The position numbers and the translations under genes were made by a program. The notes under the pieces are model-generated. The model saw nothing but the letters and a program-made list of their open reading frames with translations. It made no database searches and was not told the origin of the DNA. A stretch of 64,000 bases of DNA from Sulfurospirillum sp036802865. Its GTDB lineage: Bacteria > Campylobacterota > Campylobacteria > Campylobacterales > Sulfurospirillaceae. The stretch is from assembly GCF_036802865.1 (NCBI RefSeq), contig NZ_DAIRVK010000005.1, forward strand, positions 124,001-188,000, read 5' to 3'. This document shows, piece by piece, positions 49,436 to 57,544 of this stretch (within the stretch, counting starts at the first letter, position 1; the number at the start of each line of letters is the position of its first letter).

Positions 49436-50689
49436 CTAGACAAGGCTTAGTAGCACGATTAGAAGAATAGGCGGTGTGACGAGTAAGCCAAATTTTGAGT
49501 AGTCCCAAAAGCTGATTTTCACCCCTTTTTTTGCCATAACATGTAACCAAAGAAGGGTGGCAAGTGAGCCAAAAGGGGTCATTTTGGGACCTAAGTTACA
49601 GCCAATGATGTTGGCGTAGGCAAGGGCGGTATTTTGGATGTCATGAAGCGCAATGTCCATAATCATCACACTGGGCATATTGTTCATGAGTGCACTTAAA
49701 ATGGCGGCGATAAAGCCTGTACCTACGATGGCGATGGTGTTTCCTTGGGCATTTAGCGCATTTAAAATGTGCGTTAAATAGGTCGTGAGTCCCGCATTTT
49801 TAAGCCCATAAACGACGATGTAAAGCCCGATGCTAAACCAGACCACTTGCCACGGAGCGGTTTTGATAATTTGCCACGGCTGTACTGCTTTAAAGTAGCG
49901 TGCAATGGCAAGAAAAAGAAGTGCGCCACCCAAAGCGATAAAGCTAATCGGAATGTGGTACTGCTCTCCCACAAAGTAGCTTCCCATAAGGGCTACGATA
50001 AAAACCCATGCGAGGTAAAAAAGTGGTTTAGACTTTAACACTTCATCAGGATGTTTTAAGAGTTCTACGTTTACATGTACAGGAATATCTTTGTGTAAAA
50101 AGAGCCACAAAACCGTGATGGAAACGAAGGTACTCACCACGTAAGGTGTAAACATTACGCTTAGGTATGTGGAAAATCCAATGTTAAAATAGTTTGCGGT
50201 GACGATGTTGGTGAGGTTTGAAAAGACAAATGGAAGTGAAGCCGAATCTGAGATAAATCCACCCGCAAGTAAAAATGCCACAATGGTTTTAGGTTCAAGT
50301 TTTAGGATGCGCATTTTAGCCAATAAAATAGGCGTGAGGATGAGCACTGCACCGTCATTGGCAAACAAAGCTGATATAAGAGCACCCAGTAAAAGCGAAT
50401 AGACAAACATCAAGTGCCCATTGCCTTTTGAGAATTTTGCCATCCAAATTGCACACCACTCAAAAAAGCCTATTTCATCGAGGACTAAAGATAGGATGAT
50501 AATACCGATAAAAGCGAGTGTTGCATCCCAAACGATGTTGGTGACGACCAAAACATCGGCAAAACTCACAATGCCTAAAAGTAGGGCAAAGCCCGCACCA
50601 ATAATTGCGGATGTGCCTATTTGAAGTCCACGGGGTTGAATGATAACGAACAGAAGAGTGATGAGAAACAGTGAAAAAGCGAGGATCAT
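49436..50689 (-). CDS. arsB: Arsenite efflux permease ArsB-type
   Basis: A 417-residue transporter with 11-12 helices. FAVALLLGI-like starts, TNIVWDATLAFIGIIILSLVLDEIGFFEWCAIWMAKF, FANDGAVLILTPILLAKMRIL and NMPSVMIMDIALHD...NIIGCNLGPKMTPFGSLATLLWLHVM are the ArsB/NhaD ion-transporter motifs, and the last is characteristic of ArsB. It expels arsenite or antimonite. Its start overlaps the arsR stop, so the pair is one operon controlled by ArsR. Confidence 0.93.
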   Translation of the reverse strand: MILAFSLFLITLLFVIIQPRGLQIGTSAIIGAGFALLLGIVSFADVLVVTNIVWDATLAFIGIIILSLVLDEIGFFEWCAIWMAKFSKGNGHLMFVYSLLLGALISALFANDGAVLILTPILLAKMRILKLEPKTIVAFLLAGGFISDSASLPFVFSNLTNIVTANYFNIGFSTYLSVMFTPYVVSTFVSITVLWLFLHKDIPVHVNVELLKHPDEVLKSKPLFYLAWVFIVALMGSYFVGEQYHIPISFIALGGALLFLAIARYFKAVQPWQIIKTAPWQVVWFSIGLYIVVYGLKNAGLTTYLTHILNALNAQGNTIAIVGTGFIAAILSALMNNMPSVMIMDIALHDIQNTALAYANIIGCNLGPKMTPFGSLATLLWLHVMAKKGVKISFWDYSKFGLLVTPPILLIVLLSLV

Positions 50690-51000
50690 GTTATATCTTT
50701 ACACGCACAAACAGTTGAGCGTGTGGGCATCTCTAGATAGCTTATCTCTTCTAGGCATGCAAGCCTAAAACGATCCAGTGGCGAGCGAATCGCATAATAC
50801 GCCCATTTTCCACGGCGATCAACGCGTAAAAAACCTGCATCTTTGAGAATTTTAAGATGACGTGAAACGCGTGACTGAATCATCGAAAAAGCTTCTTCAA
50901 TCTCGCAAACACATACTTCACCGTGTGTGTGAATGAAGTGAAGGATTTGTACACGCGTTTCATCATTCAACGCGCCAACCGTTTTTAAAAAATTATCCAT
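50686..51000 (-). CDS. arsR: ArsR-type metalloregulator
   Basis: A 104-residue winged-helix repressor. MDNFLKTVGALNDETRVQILHFI is the usual N-terminus, GEVCVCEIEEAFSMIQSRVSRHLKILKDAGFL contains the CxC arsenite-binding pair in the recognition-helix region, and the C-terminus STVCACKDIT adds a second CxC. Start ATG at 51000 is chosen by family length; an ATG four codons upstream (51012) is possible. Both have weak ribosome sites. Its promoter and operator lie beyond a 165-bp foldback element, so the mRNA leader consists almost wholly of that element. Confidence 0.93.
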   Translation of the reverse strand: MDNFLKTVGALNDETRVQILHFIHTHGEVCVCEIEEAFSMIQSRVSRHLKILKDAGFLRVDRRGKWAYYAIRSPLDRFRLACLEEISYLEMPTRSTVCACKDIT

Positions 51001-51015
51001 AGGGTTTCTCATTAA

Positions 51016-51180
51016 TAGACTTCTTGCATACCCATTGAAAAAAGAGTATCGCTTATAGCACATCACTTTTTAAAACTAAAAACGTCGCCATAGCTTTGGC
51101 TATGACTCAATTTTGAGTTTTAAAAATTAACGCACTCAAAGCAAACTCTTTGTCTTTTCAAGGGGTATGCAAGAAGTCTA
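51016..51180. mobile_element. 165-bp foldback element (MITE-like) forming the arsR leader
   Basis: The 26-bp ends, 51016-51041 and 51155-51180, are inverted repeats with one mismatch (TAGACTTCTTGCATACCC at one end). The complementarity continues inward with gaps to a central hairpin CATAGC/GCTATG (51089-51104), so the element folds back along its whole length. It codes for nothing. TA next to GACTTC at each end may mark a 2-bp target duplication. Only one copy is in the window. Confidence 0.7.
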
Positions 51181-51194
51181 ATTTATTTTTGCAC

Positions 51195-51239
51195 AGTATA
51201 GCACAATGAGATTTTCATATCAAGATATATTGATATGAA
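51195..51239 (-). promoter_or_regulatory. arsR promoter with overlapping ArsR operator
   Basis: On the minus strand TTGATA (51223-51218) and TATACT (51200-51195) are spaced by 17 bases, an excellent sigma-70 promoter. The -35 lies in the perfect inverted repeat TTCATATCAA / TTGATATGAA (51214-51223 and 51230-51239, 6-base centre), which has the ATCAA-N6-TTGAT form of ArsR-family operators. Transcription would begin near 51188, just before the foldback element. Confidence 0.75.
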
Positions 51240-51264
51240 GAAGAGATACGTGTTAAAAAAGAGA

Positions 51265-51281
51265 AAGGGCATTAAGCCCTT
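51265..51281 (-). terminator. Rho-independent terminator of the RND pump gene
   Basis: AAGGGC (51265-51270) and GCCCTT (51276-51281) form a 6-bp stem overlapping the stop codon; on the minus strand the hairpin is followed by TCTCTTTTTTAAC. Confidence 0.7.
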
Positions 51282-54200
51282 ATTTTCGTACAAATCGCTC
51301 TTTGATTTTCATAATGAGGTAGAAAAAGAGTGGGGTAAAAAAGACACCGATGAGTGTCAGTGTCACCATGCCGCCTACAACGGTTGTTCCGATGACATGT
51401 CTACCATTTGAACCAGCGCCAGAGCTAATTGCTAGTGGTATAGTTCCCGCAATGAAAGCAAAAGAGGTCATGATGATAGGACGAAAACGAATCTTAGCCC
51501 CTTCTATGGTAGCATCAATCAAGCTCAAGCCTTCTTCCATTTTTTGCAGTGCAAATTCCACCATCAAGATGGCATTTTTCGCCGAAAGTCCTACCAAAGT
51601 GATAAGCCCAATTTGGAAGTAGATGTCATTTTGAAGCCCTCGTAGCCACACGCCAAGTTCTGCGCCTAAAAGGGCAAAAGGAACGGCCAGAACAATTGCC
51701 CAAGGAATCATCCAACTTTCATACAGTGCAACAAGAATAAGGAAGATAAACACAACGGCAAAGATAAAAGCCATATTGCCTTTTTCCAGAAGTTTTTTCT
51801 CTTGCAGTGAAGCACCACCCCATGCGATAGAATAGCCCTCAGGTAACACTTCTGCAGCGATCTCTTCCATGATTTTAATGCCTTCACCCGAAGAGTAGCC
51901 GACATTGGTTTCTCCTAAAATTTGAGCGGAGGGAAACATATTGAAACGTTTGGTAATATTGGGGTTCATCACACGTTTAAATGAGACTAAATCGCCTAAA
52001 GAGACAGAACTGCCATCACTCGCACGAACGAAGACATCATTGTAGTTTTTTTTGTCTTCACGAAAATCGCCTTTTGCTTGAACATTCACACGATAATTAC
52101 GCCCAAAAAGGTTGATGTCATTGACATACAAGCTACCAAAGGTCGCCTGAATGGTGCTATAAATATCTGCTATCTCAATGCCATACGCTTTTGCTTTTTG
52201 GTTGTTGATGTCAATTTTAAATTGCGGCGTATTGGTGCTGAGTGTTGTTCTAACAGAGCGGAGTTCTTTTCGCTCATTGGCACGTTGGATAATCTCTTTT
52301 GCATAGACTTCAAGTTGTTGATAATCTCCATTGGCTCTGCTTTGCAGATACATCTCAAAACCACCTGCAACACCCAGCCCATTGATGGTAGAAGGGAAAA
52401 TCGTAACAATTCTTGCTTCTTTATTGGTTGAAAGTTGTTTAAGTACATCTTTAGCAACAACCTCAATGGTTTGGTTCTCTTCTTTTCGTTCATTCCAATG
52501 CCTTAGCTTGACATAGCTATAAGCAGCCTCCGTTGTGTAGGCTTTTGAGGTGAATTCACTTCCTGAAAAACCTCCTACTTTTTGGACGGATGGATTTTCA
52601 AGTGCAATGTTTCCTACCTCGATATTGACTTCATGGGTACGTGAGAGTGAAGCAGCAGCAGGAAGCGAGCTGGAAAGGAAAAATGTTCCTTTATCTTCTT
52701 TGGGAATGAGTCCTGTGGGAATGGTATTCATAAGTTTCATAATGCCAAAAATCATAATGCCAAAAAGAAGGAGATTGAAAAAACTAAAACGAATGGTTGA
52801 TTGAACAATTTGTCCAAAATGGTGGGTAATATAATCAAACATCGCATTAAATTTGCGAATAAACCAGACAGGTTCTTCCTCTTCATGCTTGAGTAGTAGC
52901 GCACACAGTGCTGGGGTGAGCGTTAAGGCAACAAATCCAGAAATAGTGACTGAAATGACAATGGTAATGGCAAATTGTCGTGACATCGTACCGCTGAGTC
53001 CTCCCATAAAAGCCGAAGGAATAAAAACAGCACTAAGGACTAAAACAATTGCTAAAACAGGCGCTGTGATCTCTTGCATCGCTTTAATCGTCGCTTCTTT
53101 AACACTCAGGCTCTCTTTTCGCAAAATCCGCTCGACATTTTCGATAACAATAATGGCATCATCAACCACCAGACCAATTGCTAAGGTTAGTCCAAAAAGG
53201 GTGAGAAGGTTGATAGAAAAGCCCACGGCATAAAATCCAGCAAATGTTCCTATAATCGAAACAGGAATTGCAAGAATAGGGATGATGGTAGCTCGAATGT
53301 TGCCTAAGAAAAGATAAACAACAAAGATAACAAGCGCAACCGCTTCTAAAAGCGTTTCAATAACAACTTTAATAGAGGCCTTTACAAATTGCGTTGGATC
53401 AAACGTCTCATCGATTTTGAGACCTTCGGGGAAATCTTTTTTGATTTCATCAATTTTTTTATCAAGCAGGTCTGAAACTTCAAGTGCGTTCGCTTTTGTA
53501 TTGAGCGTAATACGAATCATTGAAGTGGGCTTTTTGTTAAAAATACCTTTGAAATAGTAACGCTCAGAGCCTAATTCAAGGGTAGCAACATCTTTCAGTT
53601 TAAGTGAAGAGCCATCTGAATTAGACTTCACTAAAATCTGTTCAAACTCTTCAGGTGTTTTGAGCCTACCCGATGACGTCACGGTGTAGGTAAATGCAAG
53701 ATTTTTTTCTAAGGGTTCTTGACCAATTTGCCCTACTGGATATTCTTGATTTTGTGCTTTAATTGCGTTGATAACGTCGGTTGTTGTGATGTTATAAAAT
53801 TGCAGTTTATAGGGGTCTATCCACACACGAATAGAGTACTCTTGATTTCCGGTAACTGCAGCTTCAGATACACCAGGAATTCGTTTAAACTCTTCAAGAA
53901 TATTGTTAATAGCGTAGTTAGACATAAAGACAGTGTCAAAGCGGTTGTCATCGGAATATAAAACTAAAACACGTAATGTATCGTTTGAGCGTTCCGCGAC
54001 GTCGATACCTTGTTGCTTAACGGCATCGGGAATTTTGCTTTGTGCAAGTTGGACGCGGTTGTTGACATCCAATTTGGCTTGAGCCATATCTGTGCCGACT
54101 TCGAAAAAGATATTCATCGTTAAAATACCGCTTGGCGATGTCGTGGACATCATATAAAGCATATTATCAACGCCATTTATTTTTTCTTCTAACGCACTGG

Positions 54201-54387
54201 CTACAGTGTTTTCAAGTGTTTTGGCATCAGCTCCAGGGTAGGTTGCGGTAATGATGATTTGAGGAGGGACGACATTGGGGTATTCCAAAACAGGTAAAGA
54301 GCGAATCGCCATGATACCAGCGATGATAATAATCAGTGAAACAACGATGGCAAAATTGGGTCGGTTGATAAAAAATTTAGAAAACAT
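51280..54387 (-). CDS. RND efflux pump inner-membrane transporter (HAE1/AcrB type)
   Basis: A 1035-residue pump protein of standard AcrB/CmeB length with 12 helices and two large periplasmic loops. Seen: FFINRPNFAIVVSLIIIIAGIMAIRSLPVLEYP at the start, LEEKINGVDNMLYM, the proton-relay segment LFGLTLAIGLVVDDAIIVIENVERI in TM4, SAVFIPSAFMGGLSG, and LVGLSAKNAILMVEFALQ plus TSFAFIAGTIPLAIS-like segments in the second half. It exports hydrophobic drugs by proton antiport when joined with a membrane-fusion protein and an outer-membrane channel. Neither of those partners is adjacent: the flanking genes are arsRB and a divergent ABC ATPase, so partners must be encoded elsewhere. Confidence 0.94.
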   Translation of the reverse strand: MFSKFFINRPNFAIVVSLIIIIAGIMAIRSLPVLEYPNVVPPQIIITATYPGADAKTLENTVASALEEKINGVDNMLYMMSTTSPSGILTMNIFFEVGTDMAQAKLDVNNRVQLAQSKIPDAVKQQGIDVAERSNDTLRVLVLYSDDNRFDTVFMSNYAINNILEEFKRIPGVSEAAVTGNQEYSIRVWIDPYKLQFYNITTTDVINAIKAQNQEYPVGQIGQEPLEKNLAFTYTVTSSGRLKTPEEFEQILVKSNSDGSSLKLKDVATLELGSERYYFKGIFNKKPTSMIRITLNTKANALEVSDLLDKKIDEIKKDFPEGLKIDETFDPTQFVKASIKVVIETLLEAVALVIFVVYLFLGNIRATIIPILAIPVSIIGTFAGFYAVGFSINLLTLFGLTLAIGLVVDDAIIVIENVERILRKESLSVKEATIKAMQEITAPVLAIVLVLSAVFIPSAFMGGLSGTMSRQFAITIVISVTISGFVALTLTPALCALLLKHEEEEPVWFIRKFNAMFDYITHHFGQIVQSTIRFSFFNLLLFGIMIFGIMKLMNTIPTGLIPKEDKGTFFLSSSLPAAASLSRTHEVNIEVGNIALENPSVQKVGGFSGSEFTSKAYTTEAAYSYVKLRHWNERKEENQTIEVVAKDVLKQLSTNKEARIVTIFPSTINGLGVAGGFEMYLQSRANGDYQQLEVYAKEIIQRANERKELRSVRTTLSTNTPQFKIDINNQKAKAYGIEIADIYSTIQATFGSLYVNDINLFGRNYRVNVQAKGDFREDKKNYNDVFVRASDGSSVSLGDLVSFKRVMNPNITKRFNMFPSAQILGETNVGYSSGEGIKIMEEIAAEVLPEGYSIAWGGASLQEKKLLEKGNMAFIFAVVFIFLILVALYESWMIPWAIVLAVPFALLGAELGVWLRGLQNDIYFQIGLITLVGLSAKNAILMVEFALQKMEEGLSLIDATIEGAKIRFRPIIMTSFAFIAGTIPLAISSGAGSNGRHVIGTTVVGGMVTLTLIGVFFTPLFFYLIMKIKERFVRK

Positions 54388-54490
54388 CTGAATGCACTAC
54401 CTTTAATCTATGTTAGGAAATGTCACATTCTAACGAAATTTTGTGAATAATGATGTGATATAATCGTGAGATTGTATAAGGAGTTGTACT

Positions 54491-55279
54491 ATGGAAATTA
54501 TTCATTTTAAGCATATTAACGTAGCGTATGATGAGGAAGATGTTTTGCATGACATCAATCTTAACATCAAAGAGGGTCAACATACGGTTATTTTAGGAGC
54601 GAATGGTTCTGGAAAATCGACTTTATTAAAGCTCTTTTCCAACGACATTTACCCGCGTTTTAGTGAAACAACGACCAAAGAGGTTTTTGGCAAAACGGTA
54701 TGGGATATTTGGGAGCTTAAAAAGCATCTTGGCATCATCACGAACGATTTGCACTATGAATTTACACAGCGTGCGGCTTTTCTTAAAGGTTTTGAAGTCA
54801 TCCTTTCGGGCTTTTACAGCAGCTTTCATATCTATGAGCATCAGGAATTTTCACCTGTACATGTAAAGAAAGTGAATGAGGTTTTGAGTTTTTTAGAAAT
54901 AGAACATTTAAGAGACAAACTCATCTCTGAAATGTCCACAGGTGAAATACGAAAGTGCATCATAGCACGCTCTCTTGTGCATGATCCAAAGGCAATGATA
55001 CTGGATGAGCCAACCGTTGGTTTGGACATTAAAGCGCAACTCAATTTTATAGAGATGATACGAAAAATAGCAACACATCGAACCATCATTTTAGTGACGC
55101 ACCATTTGGAAGAAATTTTTGAGGAGATTTCGCAAGTGGTACTTATCAAACAAGGGCATATTTACGCACAAGGTAAGAAGGAAGAGCTTTTAAATGACGC
55201 GCATCTTTCACATGTTTTTGATCTTCCTTTACATGTAAAGTGTGAAAAAGGGCGCTATTTTGTTCAAAGCGTGGGGTGA
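54491..55279 (+). CDS. Stand-alone ABC transporter ATP-binding protein
   Basis: A 262-residue ABC ATPase. Walker A ILGANGSGKSTLLKLFSND, an atypical signature MSTGEIRKCIIARSL (where LSGGQ is usual), Walker B AMILDEPTVGLDIKAQ, and the switch His in ILVTHHLEE. The layout resembles ModF/PhrA-like ATPases of the molybdate branch rather than common importers. No permease or binding protein gene is adjacent. It is divergent from the RND pump and followed by leuD. An exact TTTACATGTAAA (55228-55239) lies near its 3' end, encoding part of LHVKCEK, and a one-mismatch copy lies at 54856-54867. Confidence 0.85.
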   Translation: MEIIHFKHINVAYDEEDVLHDINLNIKEGQHTVILGANGSGKSTLLKLFSNDIYPRFSETTTKEVFGKTVWDIWELKKHLGIITNDLHYEFTQRAAFLKGFEVILSGFYSSFHIYEHQEFSPVHVKKVNEVLSFLEIEHLRDKLISEMSTGEIRKCIIARSLVHDPKAMILDEPTVGLDIKAQLNFIEMIRKIATHRTIILVTHHLEEIFEEISQVVLIKQGHIYAQGKKEELLNDAHLSHVFDLPLHVKCEKGRYFVQSVG

Positions 55280-55345
55280 TTAAACTTTTTTACAACCCTC
55301 TTTGGGTAAAATTTTAAGAAATCAAGAGACCCCTAAGGATAATCA

Positions 55346-55834
55346 ATGAGTACGATTAGCGGAAAAGTATGGTGTTTTGGCGATAACATCGACACCGATC
55401 TTATTATTGCGGCGAGGTATTTGAACACTTCTGATCCTAAAGAGCTTGCTAAACACGTCATGGAAGATGCAGACCCTGAGTTTGTGAGCAAAGTCAAAGC
55501 AGGTGACATCATCGTTGCTGGCGAAAATTTTGGCTGTGGTAGTAGTCGTGAACACGCTCCTATCGCGCTTAAAGCTGCGGGTGTGAGTGCGGTTGTTGCT
55601 AAAAGTTTTGCACGTATTTTTTACCGAAATGCGTTTAACACAGGACTTCCGATTTTTGAACTGGCTGAAACTGACACCATTAAAGAGGGCGATAGCATCG
55701 CTATTTCTATGGAAAGCGGTGAAGTTAAAAATGGTGCAACAACCTATAAATTTACTCCGATTCCTCCTTTCATGCAAGAGTTGCTTTCTTCTGGTGGACT
55801 TATGAATTACGCGAAAAAAGAGATAAATAAATGA
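55346..55834 (+). CDS. leuD: 3-isopropylmalate dehydratase small subunit LeuD
   Basis: A 162-residue small subunit of the archaeal/short LeuD type. GKVWCFGDNIDTDLIIAARYL, the central VAGENFGCGSSREHAPIALKAAGV and FARIFYRNAFNTGLP are the diagnostic segments. With LeuC it isomerises 2-isopropylmalate in leucine synthesis. leuC is not in this window. Overlaps leuB by four bases; AAGGATAATC precedes the ATG. Confidence 0.96.
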   Translation: MSTISGKVWCFGDNIDTDLIIAARYLNTSDPKELAKHVMEDADPEFVSKVKAGDIIVAGENFGCGSSREHAPIALKAAGVSAVVAKSFARIFYRNAFNTGLPIFELAETDTIKEGDSIAISMESGEVKNGATTYKFTPIPPFMQELLSSGGLMNYAKKEINK

Positions 55835-56904
55835 AAAAAATCTACAATATAGCGGTTATTAGAGGCGATGGTATCGGTCCTGAGATCATTGATGAAGCGA
55901 TAAAAGTACTTGATAGTATTTGTACAAAAGAAGATTTTGAACTTCGTTATGAAGATTACCTAATGGGTGGTGTGGCGTATGATTTTAAAGGCACGCCTCT
56001 TCCTGATGAGACTATTGAAGGCTGTTTAAAAGCCGATGCAGTTCTTTTTGGCGCCATTGGTGGGGCTAAATGGGACACGTTGCCTCGTGAATTTCGTCCT
56101 GAATCTGGGCTTTTAAAACTTCGTAAATCTTTAGGGCTTTTTGCAAACCTTCGCCCAACCTCTGTATTTGATGAGCTTTTAGACGCAAGTACCCTTAAAC
56201 CTGAAGTGCTAAAAGGTGTTGATCTTTTTGTTGTTCGTGAGTTAACGGGAGGCATTTACTTTGGTGAACCTCGTGGTAATGACGGCTTCAAAGGTTACAA
56301 CACGATGGTTTACACCAAGCCTGAGATTGAGCGTATCGCGCATGTTGCGTTTGAGTCTGCAATGAAACGTCGTAAAGAAGTCTGCTCTGTTGATAAAGCC
56401 AATGTTCTTGAAGTTTCACAGCTCTGGAGAGATACCGTTAATGAAATCGCAAAAGGTTACCCTGAAGTCAAACTAACCCACATGTATGTGGACAATGCTG
56501 CGATGCAACTCGTGCGCAATCCTCGACAATTTGATGTTATTTTAACGGGCAATATTTTTGGTGATATTTTAAGCGATGAAGCCAGTATGATCAGTGGATC
56601 TATCGGTCTTTTGCCGTCTGCTTCAATTGGTGGAAAAGTAGGGTTGTTTGAGCCAATTCATGGCTCTGCTCCAGACATTGCAGGGCAAGGCATCGCCAAT
56701 CCATTAGCAACCATTTTGAGTGCTTCAATGATGCTTCGTTTTGCTCTTGGTGAGAGCAAAGCAGCGGATCGTATTGAAAATGCGATTAAGCAAGTACTGA
56801 AAGACGGTTACCGCACAAAAGATTTAGCCGATTTTGGAGCTAAAGAGGTGTGTTCAACCACTCAAATGGGCTCTATTATTGCGGATTATGCAGCTAAATT
56901 ATGA
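55831..56904 (+). CDS. leuB: 3-isopropylmalate dehydrogenase LeuB
   Basis: A 357-residue NAD-dependent decarboxylating dehydrogenase. YNIAVIRGDGIGPEIIDEAIKVLD, the substrate-binding arginine loop FGAIGGAKWDTLPREFRPESGLLKLRK, VVRELTGGIYFGEPRG, the metal-binding DVILTGNIFGDILSDEASMI and the NAD-binding FEPIHGSAPDIAGQGIANP are all intact. It catalyses the third step of leucine synthesis. Translationally coupled to leuD and to the small gene that follows. Confidence 0.97.
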   Translation: MKKIYNIAVIRGDGIGPEIIDEAIKVLDSICTKEDFELRYEDYLMGGVAYDFKGTPLPDETIEGCLKADAVLFGAIGGAKWDTLPREFRPESGLLKLRKSLGLFANLRPTSVFDELLDASTLKPEVLKGVDLFVVRELTGGIYFGEPRGNDGFKGYNTMVYTKPEIERIAHVAFESAMKRRKEVCSVDKANVLEVSQLWRDTVNEIAKGYPEVKLTHMYVDNAAMQLVRNPRQFDVILTGNIFGDILSDEASMISGSIGLLPSASIGGKVGLFEPIHGSAPDIAGQGIANPLATILSASMMLRFALGESKAADRIENAIKQVLKDGYRTKDLADFGAKEVCSTTQMGSIIADYAAKL

Positions 56905-57149
56905 AAACCCTTACATTAGCTTCGATCTATGAACTCCAAGGTCTCAAAAATGAGGCTTTGGAAATTTACAAAGAGTTACTTCGTGAAAATCCTGACAATA
57001 AAGAGGCAAAAATTGCCATCAAACGTCTTTCAGGTATTCGCAAGAAGTACCTTGGTGTAGACGAAGAGATGAAGAAGTTTTTTTTAAATATGAACTCAGA
57101 AGTGGAATTTTTAGAATTTGAAAGGTGGTTGGTAAAGCTATGGAATTAA
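56901..57149 (+). CDS. Small TPR-like helical protein after leuB
   Basis: An 82-residue protein with one clear TPR-like unit near the N-terminus (LASIYELQGLKNEALEIYKELLRENPDNKEAKIAIKRL), followed by a helical tail. It has no signal peptide. It overlaps leuB by four bases and the next gene by ten, so it is made as part of the leucine operon transcript. Function unknown; in other Campylobacterota such small genes also follow leuB, but I cannot verify how widely. Confidence 0.7.
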   Translation: MKTLTLASIYELQGLKNEALEIYKELLRENPDNKEAKIAIKRLSGIRKKYLGVDEEMKKFFLNMNSEVEFLEFERWLVKLWN

Positions 57150-57544
57150 AAGATATGATTCTCTCAACGCTCAAAGAGCTTGAAGAGGTAGTACCCAAGG
57201 AAGAACAGCAACAACAACAAACACTTCAACCACCACGTAAACGTGAATCTGAGGAAATTTCGTTTGAACCAGAGCCACTGTTAGAAATCACAGAAGAGAT
57301 CAGTATGATCCAAGCATATGCTATGTCGCGAGAGAATGATGACGTAGAGGATGAGTCTTGTGTTGAGACTCAAAAACAATTTTACATGAACCTCAGGGAG
57401 CGTATTTTAGTGCTTTTTGAAGGATTTCAGTCGCCAAACAATAAAAATATCGAAGCTAAAATAGACCTGACACTTAATTTTTTAGAGTACCTTCTCGCGA
57501 CCATTGATGAGCAGTTGGAGCACATGGACAATCTCAAAAAATGA
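57140..57544 (+). CDS. Conserved hypothetical cytosolic protein
   Basis: A 134-residue protein of no family I recognise. It begins MELKDMILSTLKELEEVVPKEEQQQQQT with a glutamine run, has a proline- and glutamate-rich middle, and ends in an amphipathic helical region (LRERILVLFEGFQSPNNKNIEAKIDLTLNFLEYLLATIDEQLEHMDNLKK). It overlaps both neighbours (57140-57149 and 57541-57544). The helical C-terminus and adjacency to the TPR-like protein suggest, weakly, a protein-protein interaction role. Confidence 0.65.
   Translation: MELKDMILSTLKELEEVVPKEEQQQQQTLQPPRKRESEEISFEPEPLLEITEEISMIQAYAMSRENDDVEDESCVETQKQFYMNLRERILVLFEGFQSPNNKNIEAKIDLTLNFLEYLLATIDEQLEHMDNLKK

Noticed and set aside
51001..51066. A longer ArsR starting at 51066 inside the foldback element
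   Set aside because: The frame happens to be open into the element, but the extra residues are not part of the ArsR family and there is no ribosome site.
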